NCBI GenBank assembly: GCA_037444305.1
Contig: JBBIMP010000024.1
Location: 1 to 64,000 of the forward strand
Reading direction: 5' to 3'
From: JBBIMP01 sp037444305
GTDB taxonomy: Bacteria; Acidobacteriota; UBA6911
Length of the DNA: 64,000 nucleotides
Below the pieces are notes generated by a model. It searched no databases, was not told the DNA's origin, and worked only from the letters and a program-made list of their open reading frames with translations. A program made the translations under genes and the position numbers. Every line of letters begins with the position of its first letter. Position 1 is the stretch's first letter. Below, in pieces: positions 34,047 through 42,941 of this stretch.

Positions 34047-34795
34047 GGTTCCTCCCCGCGGGCCCGGGCCCCAAGGTTGGGAACCCCGTATTCGATTTCC
34101 AGGAACGGGTTGGCAAAGGCCAGGCGCGGATCCCAGGGCTTGGCGTGAATCGGAACGACAAGATGGCGGTTGAGCCGACCGCCCTTGTCGTCGAGCGCCA
34201 CCATGGTCATGGAAATGGCCGCCGGCAGTCTTCCCGAATCCTTTGCATCCCACTCGCGCACCCACCGCGAAGGGGTATCCGCGGTTCCGGGATCGTAATA
34301 CTCGAACATGAAGCTGACGAGGTTCTCGAAAACGCGGACCGCCCTCTCCTCCGCCCGGCCCGGCATGGTTCCGGCGGCGAGCTCGAGGCCGAGATACTGT
34401 TCCTCCCGCTCCACCAGGGAGTAGTTGCCCTGCCGGTCCTGCACCACATCGTAGCTGACCAGGGTGAGACCCGGGCTGTCGAGGAAGCGGAGGGAGGCCA
34501 GGCTGATGAACTGCACGCTGGTTTCCGTCCCCGAGAACATGGGGTAGAGGTTGCCTCCGGCCTGGGGATCCACGGGCGCGATGAGCCCGTAGAGCGACGC
34601 CATCTGTTTCCTGACCAGGCCCACGACGGTGCGCTGCCTCTGGTTGGCATCCACCGACTCGGCGCCCCGCTGCCACGAGGTGACGCTGATCCTGAGCGCG
34701 GACCACAGCGCCACGGCCATCATGGCCACCAGCGTGACCGCGATCAGCATCTCGATCAGCGTAAATCCGCGTTCTCTTTCCCTCGTTCCGTTCAT
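34043..34795 (-). CDS. gspJ: Type II secretion minor pseudopilin GspJ
   Basis: 250 residues. Class III leader with prepilin peptidase site RG/FTLIEMLIAVTLVAM at the N terminus (Glu+5 present), a long helix, then a soluble head with LVSFMFEYYDPG typical of GspJ. The ATG at 34795 overlaps the gspI stop (ATGA). Together with GspI and GspK it forms the initiating tip complex of the pseudopilus. Confidence 0.88.
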   Translation of the reverse strand: MNGTRERERGFTLIEMLIAVTLVAMMAVALWSALRISVTSWQRGAESVDANQRQRTVVGLVRKQMASLYGLIAPVDPQAGGNLYPMFSGTETSVQFISLASLRFLDSPGLTLVSYDVVQDRQGNYSLVEREEQYLGLELAAGTMPGRAEERAVRVFENLVSFMFEYYDPGTADTPSRWVREWDAKDSGRLPAAISMTMVALDDKGGRLNRHLVVPIHAKPWDPRLAFANPFLEIEYGVPNLGARARGEEP

Positions 34796-35277
34796 TGCGG
34801 CACCCCCGGCCGCCTTCCCGGCATCATCCCGGGCGGCATCCCCGGCGCCATGGCCGGCTCCCGGGTTCCGATCAGTTTCAGCGTCGTCAGTCGGCAGTCC
34901 GGGCTGCTCGACCTGGGGCCGGTGACCTCCACCGTGTAGGACAAAAGCTTGAGCCACACGGACAGCGGCTGGTCCAGGTTCAGCGGCTCGTCGGAGGGGA
35001 GCTCGTATTCGGCGACCACCACCGTCCAGCGCGTGCCGTTTTCGAAGTCCCCGTTGAGCGTGACCGGGTCCTTGATCGACTCATCCAGCAGGGCCAGTTC
35101 CATGACCGACTCCGCCTGCTGCGTGAACAGAGCCCGGGATTGCACTTTGCGGATGTTTCCGAGGGAACCCGACACCAGCGTCAATGCCAGCGCCACGCCG
35201 ACCGCCAGCACCGTGAGGGCCACGAGGACCTCCAGGAGCGTGAAGCCGCCGCAGGCGCCAAATCTCCTCCGCGTCAC
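34792..35277 (-). CDS. gspI: Type II secretion minor pseudopilin GspI
   Basis: 161 residues with prepilin peptidase site GG/FTLLEVLVALTVLAV and the GspI-type head (SYTVEVTGPRSSSPDC). The tail is Pro/Met-rich (MAPGMPPGMMPGRRPG). GTG start at 35277 overlaps the gspH stop by four bases. Confidence 0.87.
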   Translation of the reverse strand: MTRRRFGACGGFTLLEVLVALTVLAVGVALALTLVSGSLGNIRKVQSRALFTQQAESVMELALLDESIKDPVTLNGDFENGTRWTVVVAEYELPSDEPLNLDQPLSVWLKLLSYTVEVTGPRSSSPDCRLTTLKLIGTREPAMAPGMPPGMMPGRRPGVPQ

Positions 35278-35765
35278 GGTCGTCCCTCCTTCTCCTGTTC
35301 CAGAATGCGGGCGCCGCCGGTGATGGGATCGGTCACGATGAGCACGCGCCCGCCGGTGGAGGACTCGAGCTCGATGGCGGCGTCGTCACAGCTTCCGTTG
35401 GGCAGGAAGCGGATGACCAGAGGTCCCTCGAGAACCTCTGCCCCGCCGGTCACCAGGCGGCGGATGCGGACATCCCCGGGGAGCGAATACTCCCGGGCGC
35501 CGTCTCCCAGCTCCGTCGCCAGTACGACCTTTCCGGCCTGCCGGTCGGCAAGCACGGTCATCGCGGTCTGCTCGGTGATCGCCTTCTCCCTCGCAAACCG
35601 CAGCGTGTTCAGCACGTCGCGGCCCGTGCCGCGCAGGTAGAACGCCGCGGTGCCGCGCGAAAGGGACGGGTAGCTGATCGCCGCCACCAGGACCAGGACA
35701 AAAAGGACCAGGATGAGCTCCAGCAGTGTGAATCCCCGGTTGTGCCTCGCGCCGCGCATCTCCAC
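35274..35765 (-). CDS. gspH: Type II secretion minor pseudopilin GspH
   Basis: 163 residues with prepilin peptidase site RG/FTLLELILVLFVLVL, followed by a FARE-like segment (LNTLRFAREKAITEQ) typical of GspH/FimT. The start is either a GTG at 35765, directly after the gspG stop, or an ATG six bases further in. It joins the pseudopilus body to the tip complex. Confidence 0.87.
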   Translation of the reverse strand: MEMRGARHNRGFTLLELILVLFVLVLVAAISYPSLSRGTAAFYLRGTGRDVLNTLRFAREKAITEQTAMTVLADRQAGKVVLATELGDGAREYSLPGDVRIRRLVTGGAEVLEGPLVIRFLPNGSCDDAAIELESSTGGRVLIVTDPITGGARILEQEKEGRP

Positions 35766-36203
35766 CTACTTCCAGCTGACGATATCCGAGTTCTCGCCCT
35801 CGCCGCCCTCCAGGCCGTCGGGCCCGTACGAGAAGAGGTCGTAGTCGCTGTACTGCCCGGGGCAGCGGTACTGGTAGGGCTTGCCCCACGGATCCATGGG
35901 CAGCTCGGTCTTTGAGAGGTACGGCCCCCTCCAGGCCTCGAGGTTGCCGGGATTTCGCAGGAGCGCCTGCAGCCCCTCGCTGGTGTTGGGGTGCCTGCCC
36001 ATGTCCAGGGAGAAGAGCTGCAGCGCGCCTTCCAGTTCCCTGATCTGGATTTTGGCGATCTGTTCCTTCCCGCGGGCGAGCTTCTCGTACACCCGGGGTC
36101 CGACCACCGCGGCCAGCAGCCCCAGGATCACGAGCACCACGATGAGTTCGATGAGGGAGAAGCCCCGATCAGATTTTTTCTTTGCAAGTGCGTCCGGCAT
36201 CAT
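35766..36203 (-). CDS. gspG: Type II secretion major pseudopilin GspG
   Basis: 145 residues with site RG/FSLIELIVVLVILGL and the diagnostic major-pseudopilin region: LDMGRHPNTSEGLQALL, WGKPYQYRCPG and DYDLFSYGPDG, which carries the calcium-binding loop. It is the main subunit of the piston-like pseudopilus. A strong GGGAGG precedes tandem ATGs. Cleavage needs a prepilin peptidase (GspO/PilD), which is not in this window. Confidence 0.93.
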   Translation of the reverse strand: MMPDALAKKKSDRGFSLIELIVVLVILGLLAAVVGPRVYEKLARGKEQIAKIQIRELEGALQLFSLDMGRHPNTSEGLQALLRNPGNLEAWRGPYLSKTELPMDPWGKPYQYRCPGQYSDYDLFSYGPDGLEGGEGENSDIVSWK

Positions 36204-36315
36204 TACCTCCCTACAACCCTCGGCTGTTCCCTTTTACCAATCTGCATATCCTCTTGCACGAAAGCTCGAACGCTGCGCCGCGCTGGCTTTCCTGCTCCGC
36301 CAGGGACGCATCCGC

Positions 36316-37536
36316 CTACAGCGGCACCTCGTTGATGCTGAAGATGGCCAGGAGCATGGAAACCACGATCGTCCCGATGACGATCCCCATGACGAGAATG
36401 AGCGCCGGTTCGAAGAACGCGATCAGGTTCTTCACCGCGTTTCGCACCTCGTTGTCGTAGACCTCGGCCACCTGTATGAGCATCGAATCGAGCCGCCCCG
36501 ATTCCTCTCCCACCTCGATCAGGTGCATGGCCAGCGGCGGGAAAACCCCGCTCTGCCTCATCGGCTGGGCTATCCCCTCCCCCTTTTTGATCCCGTTGCG
36601 GATCGGTTCGATCATCGTGGCGATCCCCTGGTTGGCCAGGATCTCGCGCACGATCGTCATTCCCTGGAGCAGCGGCACGCCGCTGTGAAGCAGGGTGCCC
36701 AGCGTGCGGGCAAACCGGGAGACCTCAACTTTCCGTACCACCGCCCCCCACAGGGGGAGGCGCAGCATCCAGCGATCCCAGGCGAGCCTCCCTTCGGGGC
36801 TCTGGCGATAGCGCCTCACGTAGACCGCCGCCACGATCCCCGCCGCCAGCAGGAGCCACCAGTAACCGGTGATGAAGTCGCTCAATCCCTTCAGGACCGC
36901 CATCGGCAGGGGCAGGGGCACCCCCATGTCCTGGAAGACCGCGGCGAAGCGCGGAACCACGAACAGCGTGAGGATGGTCACGCTCGCGACGCCCACGATG
37001 GCCAGCAGCGCCGGGTATATGAGCGCGCCGACGATGTAGGACCGCAGGTTCTCGCTCGTTTCCAGGAACAGGGCCAGCCGTCCCAGGATGTCCTCGAGGA
37101 CGCCCCCGACCTCGCCCGCGCGGACCATGTTGACGTAGATCCGGGGAAAGACCTCCGGAAACAGGCCCAGCGCTTCCGAAAACGACTTGCCCCCCTTGAC
37201 CTCCTTGAGGACCTCCTGGACAACCGCCGCCAGCGCCGGGTTTTCGGACAGCTGCGAGAGCACGGCCAGGCTCCGGTCCAGCGGGATGCCCGATTTGACC
37301 AGGGTGTGCAGCTCCTGCGTGAATACCAGGAGATCCTTCTTGCGCACGCGGTTTTTCCGGCCCGGCCACTCGAACTCGCGGGTGAGGATCGACTTCCTGG
37401 AGGCCACGGTGATGCGGATCGGGAGCAGACCCATGTCCTGCAGCTTGAGCGCGACGGCGCCGTTGTCGGCGGCCTCCATCGTGCCGTCCACGGTCTTCCC
37501 GTCCGGTGTCGTCGCCTTGTATGCGAATGCCGCCAT
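36316..37536 (-). CDS. gspF: Type II secretion inner-membrane platform protein GspF
   Basis: 406 residues, normal for the family. Two T2SSF domains (about 70-195 and 275-395) contain LVKSGIPLDRSLAVLSQL and LLHSGVPLLQGM, with three membrane helices including ITGYWWLLLAAGIVAAVY. The C terminus is EPALILVMGIVIGTIVVSML. GspF is the polytopic core that couples GspE to pseudopilus assembly. It follows gspE by 13 bases; gspG follows after 112 bases in which I see nothing specific. Confidence 0.93.
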   Translation of the reverse strand: MAAFAYKATTPDGKTVDGTMEAADNGAVALKLQDMGLLPIRITVASRKSILTREFEWPGRKNRVRKKDLLVFTQELHTLVKSGIPLDRSLAVLSQLSENPALAAVVQEVLKEVKGGKSFSEALGLFPEVFPRIYVNMVRAGEVGGVLEDILGRLALFLETSENLRSYIVGALIYPALLAIVGVASVTILTLFVVPRFAAVFQDMGVPLPLPMAVLKGLSDFITGYWWLLLAAGIVAAVYVRRYRQSPEGRLAWDRWMLRLPLWGAVVRKVEVSRFARTLGTLLHSGVPLLQGMTIVREILANQGIATMIEPIRNGIKKGEGIAQPMRQSGVFPPLAMHLIEVGEESGRLDSMLIQVAEVYDNEVRNAVKNLIAFFEPALILVMGIVIGTIVVSMLLAIFSINEVPL

Positions 37537-37549
37537 TCTCTGCGTCCTC

Positions 37550-39277
37550 TCAGACTTCCTGCGTGACGCGCAAGACCTCGGGGATCGACGTGGTCCCCTG
37601 CCGTACCTTGAGCCAGCCGTCGTCCCGCAGGGAGCGCATGCCGTGCTCCAGCGCCTTCTTGCGGATCTGGTTCGAGTCCGCCTTCCCGACCGTCAGCTTC
37701 CGCAGGTCGTCGTTCATGACCATGAGTTCATAGATTCCCATCCGCCCGATGAAGCCCGTGTGGCTGCACTTCTCGCACCCCGCGCCTTCGTGAAAGCGGT
37801 CGGGGCCGTGCCGTCCGTCGCCCCGCCGGAAGCCGATCTCGTCCAGCATTTCCGGCACCGGGTGAACCTCCACCTTGCAGTGCGGGCAGATGACGCGCAC
37901 CAGGCGCTGCGCCAGGACGCCGAGAAGCGAGGAGGCGATGAGGTAGTCTTCGGCCCCCATGTCGATCAGCCGGGTGATGGCGCTCGGCGCATCGTTGGTG
38001 TGCAGCGTGGAAAAGACGAGGTGGCCGGTGAGCGCCGCGCGGACGGCGATCTCCGCCGTCTCCAGGTCGCGGATTTCCCCGACCATGACCACATCGGGAT
38101 CCTGGCGCACGATGTGGCGCAGACCGGTGGCGAAGGTGAGTCCGATCTGGGTGTTGACGTGGATCTGGTTCACCCCGTCCATCTGGTATTCGATCGGATC
38201 CTCTATGGTGATGATCTTCTTGTCCGGCTGGTTGATGGTGTCCAGGGCGCTGTAGAGCGTCGTGGTCTTGCCGCTGCCCGTCGGGCCGGTGACCAGCAGG
38301 ATGCCGTGCGGCCGGCGGATCAGCGACTCGAAGCTCTTCAGGCAGTCCTCGGGAAAGCCGAGCCGCCGGATGTCGTACAGGTCGGTGTTGCTCTTGTCCA
38401 GGATGCGCATGACCGCGCTCTCGCCGTAGAGCGTGGGGAGCGTCGAAACGCGCAGGTCTATGTCCTTGCCCAGCACCTTGAGCTTTATCCGCCCGTCCTG
38501 AGGCAGCCGCCGCTCGGCGATGTTCAGCTTGGCCATGATTTTGACGCGGCTCAGGATGGCGGCCTTCAGCTTCTTGGGGGGCGACTCCACGTCGTGCAGG
38601 ATGCCGTCGATGCGGTACCGGACCTTCAGGTCCTTCTCGAAGGGCTCGATGTGGATGTCGCTCGCCCGGTTCTCCACCGCCCGCGACATGATCAGGTTCA
38701 CCAGGCGGATGACGGGGGCCTCGGACGCGAGGTCCTTGAGCTGCTCGATGTCCTCGATCTCCTCCGAGAGGCTCTCGAGCCCGCCTTCGTCGATGCCCTC
38801 GATGATCCTGCCGAAGGTCGAGGCGGCGGAGCCGTAAAGCCTCTCGATCGCATCCATGATCTCGCTCTCGGCGCCCAGCGCTGCCTCCACGGCAAGGCCC
38901 GTGGTCTGGCGCACCGACTCGATCGTGGCATAGTCGTGCGGGTCGGTCATCGCCAGCGTGAGCACACCGTCCTCCAGCGCCGCGGGAATGAACTTGCACT
39001 GCTTCATGAACCGGTGCGTCAGGACGTTTTCGAGGGCAGGAACGGGGGGGTATCCCGCCCCGGTTATTACAGGCACCGAGAGGTGCGCGGAGACCACCGC
39101 CAGATGATCCTTCTCCGAGATGTAACCCAGGTCCACCAGCAGCTTTCCCAGCTTCTCCCTGGATTCGGACTGGAGGTTGAGCGCGGTCTTGAGCTCTTCC
39201 TCGTCGATCAGGCCCCGCTCGAGAAAGACCTGGCCGATGAGCTTCTTCGATTTCAGGGACTCGACCTTAATACTCAA
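37550..39277 (-). CDS. gspE: Type II secretion ATPase GspE
   Basis: 575 residues. An N-terminal MshEN-type domain (IGQVFLERGLIDEEELKTAL) is followed by the hexameric secretion ATPase core: Walker A GPTGSGKTTT, Asp box ITIEDPIE, Walker B DPDVVMVGEIRD and His box TGHLVFSTLHTNDA. A four-Cys zinc motif (CPHC and CEKC) lies about residues 460-510. It powers secretion from the cytoplasmic face. The start is probably a TTG at 39277 that overlaps the preceding gene by 11 bases. Confidence 0.95.
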   Translation of the reverse strand: MSIKVESLKSKKLIGQVFLERGLIDEEELKTALNLQSESREKLGKLLVDLGYISEKDHLAVVSAHLSVPVITGAGYPPVPALENVLTHRFMKQCKFIPAALEDGVLTLAMTDPHDYATIESVRQTTGLAVEAALGAESEIMDAIERLYGSAASTFGRIIEGIDEGGLESLSEEIEDIEQLKDLASEAPVIRLVNLIMSRAVENRASDIHIEPFEKDLKVRYRIDGILHDVESPPKKLKAAILSRVKIMAKLNIAERRLPQDGRIKLKVLGKDIDLRVSTLPTLYGESAVMRILDKSNTDLYDIRRLGFPEDCLKSFESLIRRPHGILLVTGPTGSGKTTTLYSALDTINQPDKKIITIEDPIEYQMDGVNQIHVNTQIGLTFATGLRHIVRQDPDVVMVGEIRDLETAEIAVRAALTGHLVFSTLHTNDAPSAITRLIDMGAEDYLIASSLLGVLAQRLVRVICPHCKVEVHPVPEMLDEIGFRRGDGRHGPDRFHEGAGCEKCSHTGFIGRMGIYELMVMNDDLRKLTVGKADSNQIRKKALEHGMRSLRDDGWLKVRQGTTSIPEVLRVTQEV

Positions 39278-39866
39278 TGATTTTCATCCTCTGTTTGAAT
39301 TCCAGCCACTTGTCCTGGCGTGAGGCCCACTCCTCCAGGTCCCGCTTGACCGCGCTCAACACGATGGTCCGGTTCTGGCTCTCCTCGTCGGGAAAGTTCC
39401 TGTCCTCGAAGAAAGCGACCACCGTCACCAGCTCGTTGGGCCGCACCTGCTGCAGGGCGGGGCCATGCTGCATCATGAGCCGCACCAGCCGGTCCTTGAG
39501 CTCGTCGATGCGCTTGCGCTTCTGCGCCGGGGTGATTTCCTGCCCGCTGGCGTACTCCCCGAAGGGGGTGCTGATCACCGCCCGCTGGATGTTTATGAGA
39601 AAGTTGAACACCTGCCCGTATCCCGGCAGGTAGACCCCTTTCGTCCGGTTCACCAGTCCGAAGGGATTGGCGAACGTGGCATTGAGCAGCGCATTGATGG
39701 CCGACTCCACCGACTGGATCTCCCGCCGCGCCGCGGCATAGTCGACCTTCGGCTCGCCGCTTTCCCTCGGCGCCTGGGCCATCGCCCGCGCATCCTGCAA
39801 CCCAAGCACCAGTATTGTAAGGAAAACCGGCTTCAATCTGGTCAAGATCTTTTTCCCCGATTTCAT
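39267..39866 (-). CDS. Exported protein of unknown function before gspE
   Basis: 199 residues. A signal-peptide-like N terminus (LKPVFLTILVLGLQDARAMA) is followed by a helical protein with no motif I recognise (AARREIQSVESAINALL, RKRIDELKDRLVRLMMQHG). The middle contains PFGLVNRTKGVYLPGYG and VAFFEDRNF. It lies between the anti-sigma gene and gspE, all on one strand, and overlaps gspE. A periplasmic role linked to secretion or to the sigma pathway is inferred from position only. Confidence 0.72.
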   Translation of the reverse strand: MKSGKKILTRLKPVFLTILVLGLQDARAMAQAPRESGEPKVDYAAARREIQSVESAINALLNATFANPFGLVNRTKGVYLPGYGQVFNFLINIQRAVISTPFGEYASGQEITPAQKRKRIDELKDRLVRLMMQHGPALQQVRPNELVTVVAFFEDRNFPDEESQNRTIVLSAVKRDLEEWASRQDKWLEFKQRMKIIEY

Positions 39867-39895
39867 TTCGCAATCCTCGAGCGGAAAGGACCCCT

Positions 39896-40453
39896 TCAGT
39901 TTTTCGTACGGCTGTTCTCCGACCGCAGTCCCACAAGGCGTAGCTCCAGTTTCCTCTCGGCGGCGATGGTGTCCATCATCCGCTGCATCATGAGAAAATT
40001 GGCCTCCGACATCCTTGCCTCGGAGTCGTTGAGGACGACTTTGAGCAGATCCCGCACCTCCTCCTTGGTGTAATGCTTCCCGTCGGTACCGCCCGATTCA
40101 AACAGGCGGGTTCTGAGGGAAAACCCGTCGGCAGTCCAGGATATCTCGGCGTTGGCCAGACCCAGCACGGCCAGGAGCAAAACCGCCGCCGCGGCCGCGC
40201 GCAACAGGTACCACGGCAAGGGGCGCTGCCATCGCTTTGCGGGTGCAGCCGGCAGGACAAACGGCCGGAGCGGCGGCTCGTCCTCCCAGGCACCCAGCAA
40301 CTTCCTGACCTGCTGCAGACCGCCGAGGTCTCCCCGGCAGTTCGCACAGGATTCCAGGTGCTTCTGCAGACCGGCCACGGAGGGATCATCCGGATTCCCA
40401 TACAGCAGGTCCACCAATCCCTCTCTGACTTCACTGCATTCCATCTCGCTCAC
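39896..40453 (-). CDS. Zinc-finger anti-sigma factor, membrane-anchored
   Basis: 185 residues. The zinc-binding motif H-x3-C-x2-C (QKHLESCANCRG, about residues 31-42) marks a zf-HC2 anti-sigma domain; a membrane helix follows (LLRAAAAAVLLLAVLGLA, about 83-100). The periplasmic part ends in a helical region (EARMSEANFLMMQRMMDTI). GTG start at 40453 with AAGGGGG upstream; an ATG nine bases in is possible. It presumably controls the sigma factor encoded 145 bases upstream, an unusually wide spacing filled by a palindromic repeat. Confidence 0.82.
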   Translation of the reverse strand: MSEMECSEVREGLVDLLYGNPDDPSVAGLQKHLESCANCRGDLGGLQQVRKLLGAWEDEPPLRPFVLPAAPAKRWQRPLPWYLLRAAAAAVLLLAVLGLANAEISWTADGFSLRTRLFESGGTDGKHYTKEEVRDLLKVVLNDSEARMSEANFLMMQRMMDTIAAERKLELRLVGLRSENSRTKN

Positions 40454-40483
40454 TTCGATCCCCCTTCAAAGATACTTCCCGTG

Positions 40484-40544
40484 CCGTGGATTCCCGGATT
40501 TCATGGATCCGGCCCGATGATTCGTGGAATCCGTGAATCCGCGG
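40484..40544. repeat. Palindromic repeat between sigma and anti-sigma genes
   Basis: Arms 40484-40509 and 40519-40544 pair at about 21 of 26 positions. The CCGTGGATTC/GGATTTCA motif is a degenerate relative of the inverted repeat at 9151-9228. Confidence 0.65.
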
Positions 40545-40598
40545 CTTCTGCAGTTCGCCTCGTCGATCAATATTTCGGCGCCCTCGCCGCTGCCGGCT

Positions 40599-41165
40599 TC
40601 AGGTCCGGACGCCCGCCCGGGCCAGGCGCCGCTGCATGGCCCGCAGGCCGTGGTACAGCCGCGACTTGGCGGTGGACAGCGGGCAATCCATCACCCGGGC
40701 GAGTTCCTCCAGGCTGAGTCCCAGGTACTCCTTCAGGATCACAGCCGACCTCTGCTCCTCGCTCAATCCGGCGAGCGCCTTGCGGAGCAGGTCGCGCACC
40801 TCCACCGGGTCCCTCGCCATGTCAGCCGCCGGGAGCGGATCGCGCTCGAGGCTCGTCGTGCCGCTCCTACCGGTCTCGCCGTCGTCCAGCGGCACCTCCG
40901 GCGGCGACGACCGCAGGCGCGCCCGGCACTGGTTCAGGGCGATGCGGTACAGCCAGGAGGTGAAGCTTGCGGGATTGCGCAGCGTTCGGATGTGCCGGTA
41001 GACCAGCAGCAGGGTTTCCTGCACCACGTCCTGGGCATCCTCCCGGTTGCCCAGGTGCCGCCAGGCCAGGTTGTAAATCCGGCCTTCCCAGTGCGCCGCA
41101 ACCGCCGCAAAAGCCTCCTCGTCGCCCCGGATGAACCTGCGAACCGCGCGCTCTGCCTCTGTCAT
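40599..41165 (-). CDS. ECF-type RNA polymerase sigma factor
   Basis: 188 residues. Region 2: WEGRIYNLAWRHLGNREDAQ, then DVVQETLLLVYRHI and FTSWLYRIALNQCRARLR. Region 4: LSEEQRSAVILKEYLGLSLE then ELARVMDCPLSTAKSRLYHG. Complete and of normal length. I chose the ATG at 41165 (AGAGGA eight bases upstream) over a GTG at 41192. It heads a leftward series running through an anti-sigma gene into the gsp secretion genes, which suggests that it controls them or responds to secretion stress (inference). Confidence 0.92.
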   Translation of the reverse strand: MTEAERAVRRFIRGDEEAFAAVAAHWEGRIYNLAWRHLGNREDAQDVVQETLLLVYRHIRTLRNPASFTSWLYRIALNQCRARLRSSPPEVPLDDGETGRSGTTSLERDPLPAADMARDPVEVRDLLRKALAGLSEEQRSAVILKEYLGLSLEELARVMDCPLSTAKSRLYHGLRAMQRRLARAGVRT

Positions 41166-41316
41166 CGGGCGATTCCTCTTACGGGGCGACACTCACTAGG
41201 ATGCGGTCCTCCGCCGAAAAGTCTAAACTTTCCCGCGTCGGGCCTTTCCGGGCGGAGAATGCAAGGTCAGGGGACCTGCCGGTCCTGCCGGAATCTCACG
41301 GCCCTGCCGGTACGGC

Positions 41317-42786
41317 TCACATCTCGGTGCGGTAGTTCGGGGCTTCCTTGGTGACCAGGACGTCGTGGACGTGGCTTTCCTTGAGACCGAAACTGGTGAT
41401 GCGGAGGAAACGCGCTTTCTGCTTCAACTCCCTCAGGTTTCTGCACCCGCAGTATCCCATTCCGGCCCGCAGACCGCCCGTGAGCTGGGGGATCATTACC
41501 TCGATGCTCCCCTTGTAAGGGACCATGCCCTCGATCCCCTCCGGCACGAGCTTGCCCTCGAAGAAGATCCCCTCCTGTGAGTACCGGTCGCGGCTCCCGG
41601 CCTTCATGGCCTCGAGCGAGCCCATCCCCCGATAGACTTTGTAGCTTCTGTTCTGGTAAAGGATGGTTTCACCCGGGCTCTCGTCGGTCCCGGCGAAGAG
41701 CGATCCGACCATGACCGAATCGGCGCCGGCCGCGAGCGCTTTTGTGATGTCGCCCGAGTATTTGATCCCCCCGTCGGCGATCACCGGCACGTTGGCGATG
41801 CCGGCGGCCCGGGCGCATTCGATGATGGCGGTGATCTGCGGTACGCCGGCGCCGGTGACCACCCGCGTCGTGCAGATGGAGCCGGGTCCCATGCCGACCT
41901 TGACCGCATCGGCCCCAGCCCGGATGAGAGCGTTGGCGCCCGCTGCGGTGGCGACGTTCCCGGCGATGATATCCACGGACCGGAACCGCCGCCTGATCTC
42001 CTTGACGGCGGCAAGAACCCGCGAGGAATGGCCGTGGGCCGTGTCGACCACGATGACGTCCGCGCCGGCCCTGGCCAGCGCCGCACTCCGTTCCGCGTAA
42101 TCCCCGGTGGCGCCCACGGCGGCGCCGACGCGCAGCCGCCCGAGCTCGTCCTTGCACGCATTGGGGTAGGCGATCTTCTTCTGGATGTCCTTGACCGTAA
42201 TCAAGCCCTTCAAGCGGTACTTCTCATCCACCACGGGCAGCTTCTCCACCCGGTGCCGATGCAGGATCGTCTGCGCCTCCTCCAGGGTCGTGCCGACCGG
42301 CACGGTGATGAGGTTGGCTTTGGTCATCAGTTCCGAGATCGGGAGATCGAGCCTGGTCTCGAAGCGGAGGTCCCGGTTGGTGAGAATGCCCACCAGCTTC
42401 CCCTTCGAGGTGATGGGAACACCGGAAATGCGGTATTCCTTCATGACCTTCATGGCCTCGTGGATTTTCTGGTCGGGCGACATGGTGATCGGGTTGACGA
42501 TCATCCCGCTTTCCGACCGCTTGACCCGGTCCACTTCATCCGCCTGCGCCTCCACGGTCATGTTCTTGTGGATGATGCCGATTCCGCCCTGCTGGGCGAT
42601 GGCAATGGCCATGCGCGAATCGGTCACGGTGTCCATGGCGGAGCTGAGCAGTGGAATGTTCAGCGCGATTCTCCGGGTCAGGCGCGTGCTGATGTCCACC
42701 TCGGAGGGGATCACGTCGCTCTTGGCCGGCTGGAGCAGGACGTCGTCGAAGGTTAGGGCTTCCTTGAGTCTCAGTTCTCTGACCAT
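41317..42786 (-). CDS. guaB: Inosine-5'-monophosphate dehydrogenase
   Basis: 489 residues, the standard length. It oxidises IMP to XMP with NAD, the first committed step of GMP synthesis. Seen: N-terminal LTFDDVLLQPAKSDVIP, two CBS domains (about 90-205: MKEYRISGVPITSKGKLVGI and LHRHRVEKLPVVDEKYRLKG), the active-site loop GPGSICTTRVVTG with the catalytic Cys, the GGIKYSGDI phosphate site and the RYSQEG flap. Start at ATG 42786; a TTG two codons upstream is possible. It is downstream of secA on the same strand. Confidence 0.96.
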   Translation of the reverse strand: MVRELRLKEALTFDDVLLQPAKSDVIPSEVDISTRLTRRIALNIPLLSSAMDTVTDSRMAIAIAQQGGIGIIHKNMTVEAQADEVDRVKRSESGMIVNPITMSPDQKIHEAMKVMKEYRISGVPITSKGKLVGILTNRDLRFETRLDLPISELMTKANLITVPVGTTLEEAQTILHRHRVEKLPVVDEKYRLKGLITVKDIQKKIAYPNACKDELGRLRVGAAVGATGDYAERSAALARAGADVIVVDTAHGHSSRVLAAVKEIRRRFRSVDIIAGNVATAAGANALIRAGADAVKVGMGPGSICTTRVVTGAGVPQITAIIECARAAGIANVPVIADGGIKYSGDITKALAAGADSVMVGSLFAGTDESPGETILYQNRSYKVYRGMGSLEAMKAGSRDRYSQEGIFFEGKLVPEGIEGMVPYKGSIEVMIPQLTGGLRAGMGYCGCRNLRELKQKARFLRITSFGLKESHVHDVLVTKEAPNYRTEM

Positions 42787-42854
42787 GGGCAATTCCCTGA
42801 ATGAAAAAGGCTAAAGGCGTTACAAAGAGGCTCACCGAGAAGCACAGAGATCCA

Positions 42855-42909
42855 CGGAGAACATCCATGCTTTTCGCCCTGCTACCCTGCGTTTCTCCCT
42901 GGTTCTCCG
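42855..42909. repeat. Intergenic inverted repeat between secA and guaB
   Basis: CGGAGAAC (42855-42862) pairs with GTTCTCCG (42902-42909) around a 39-base loop. The surrounding sequence (CACAGAGATCCACGG) resembles dispersed intergenic repeats of environmental genomes. It fills most of the gap between secA and guaB. Confidence 0.5.
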
Positions 42910-42941
42910 CGTAACGGTTTCTTCCGCCGCCATGGAAAGCG

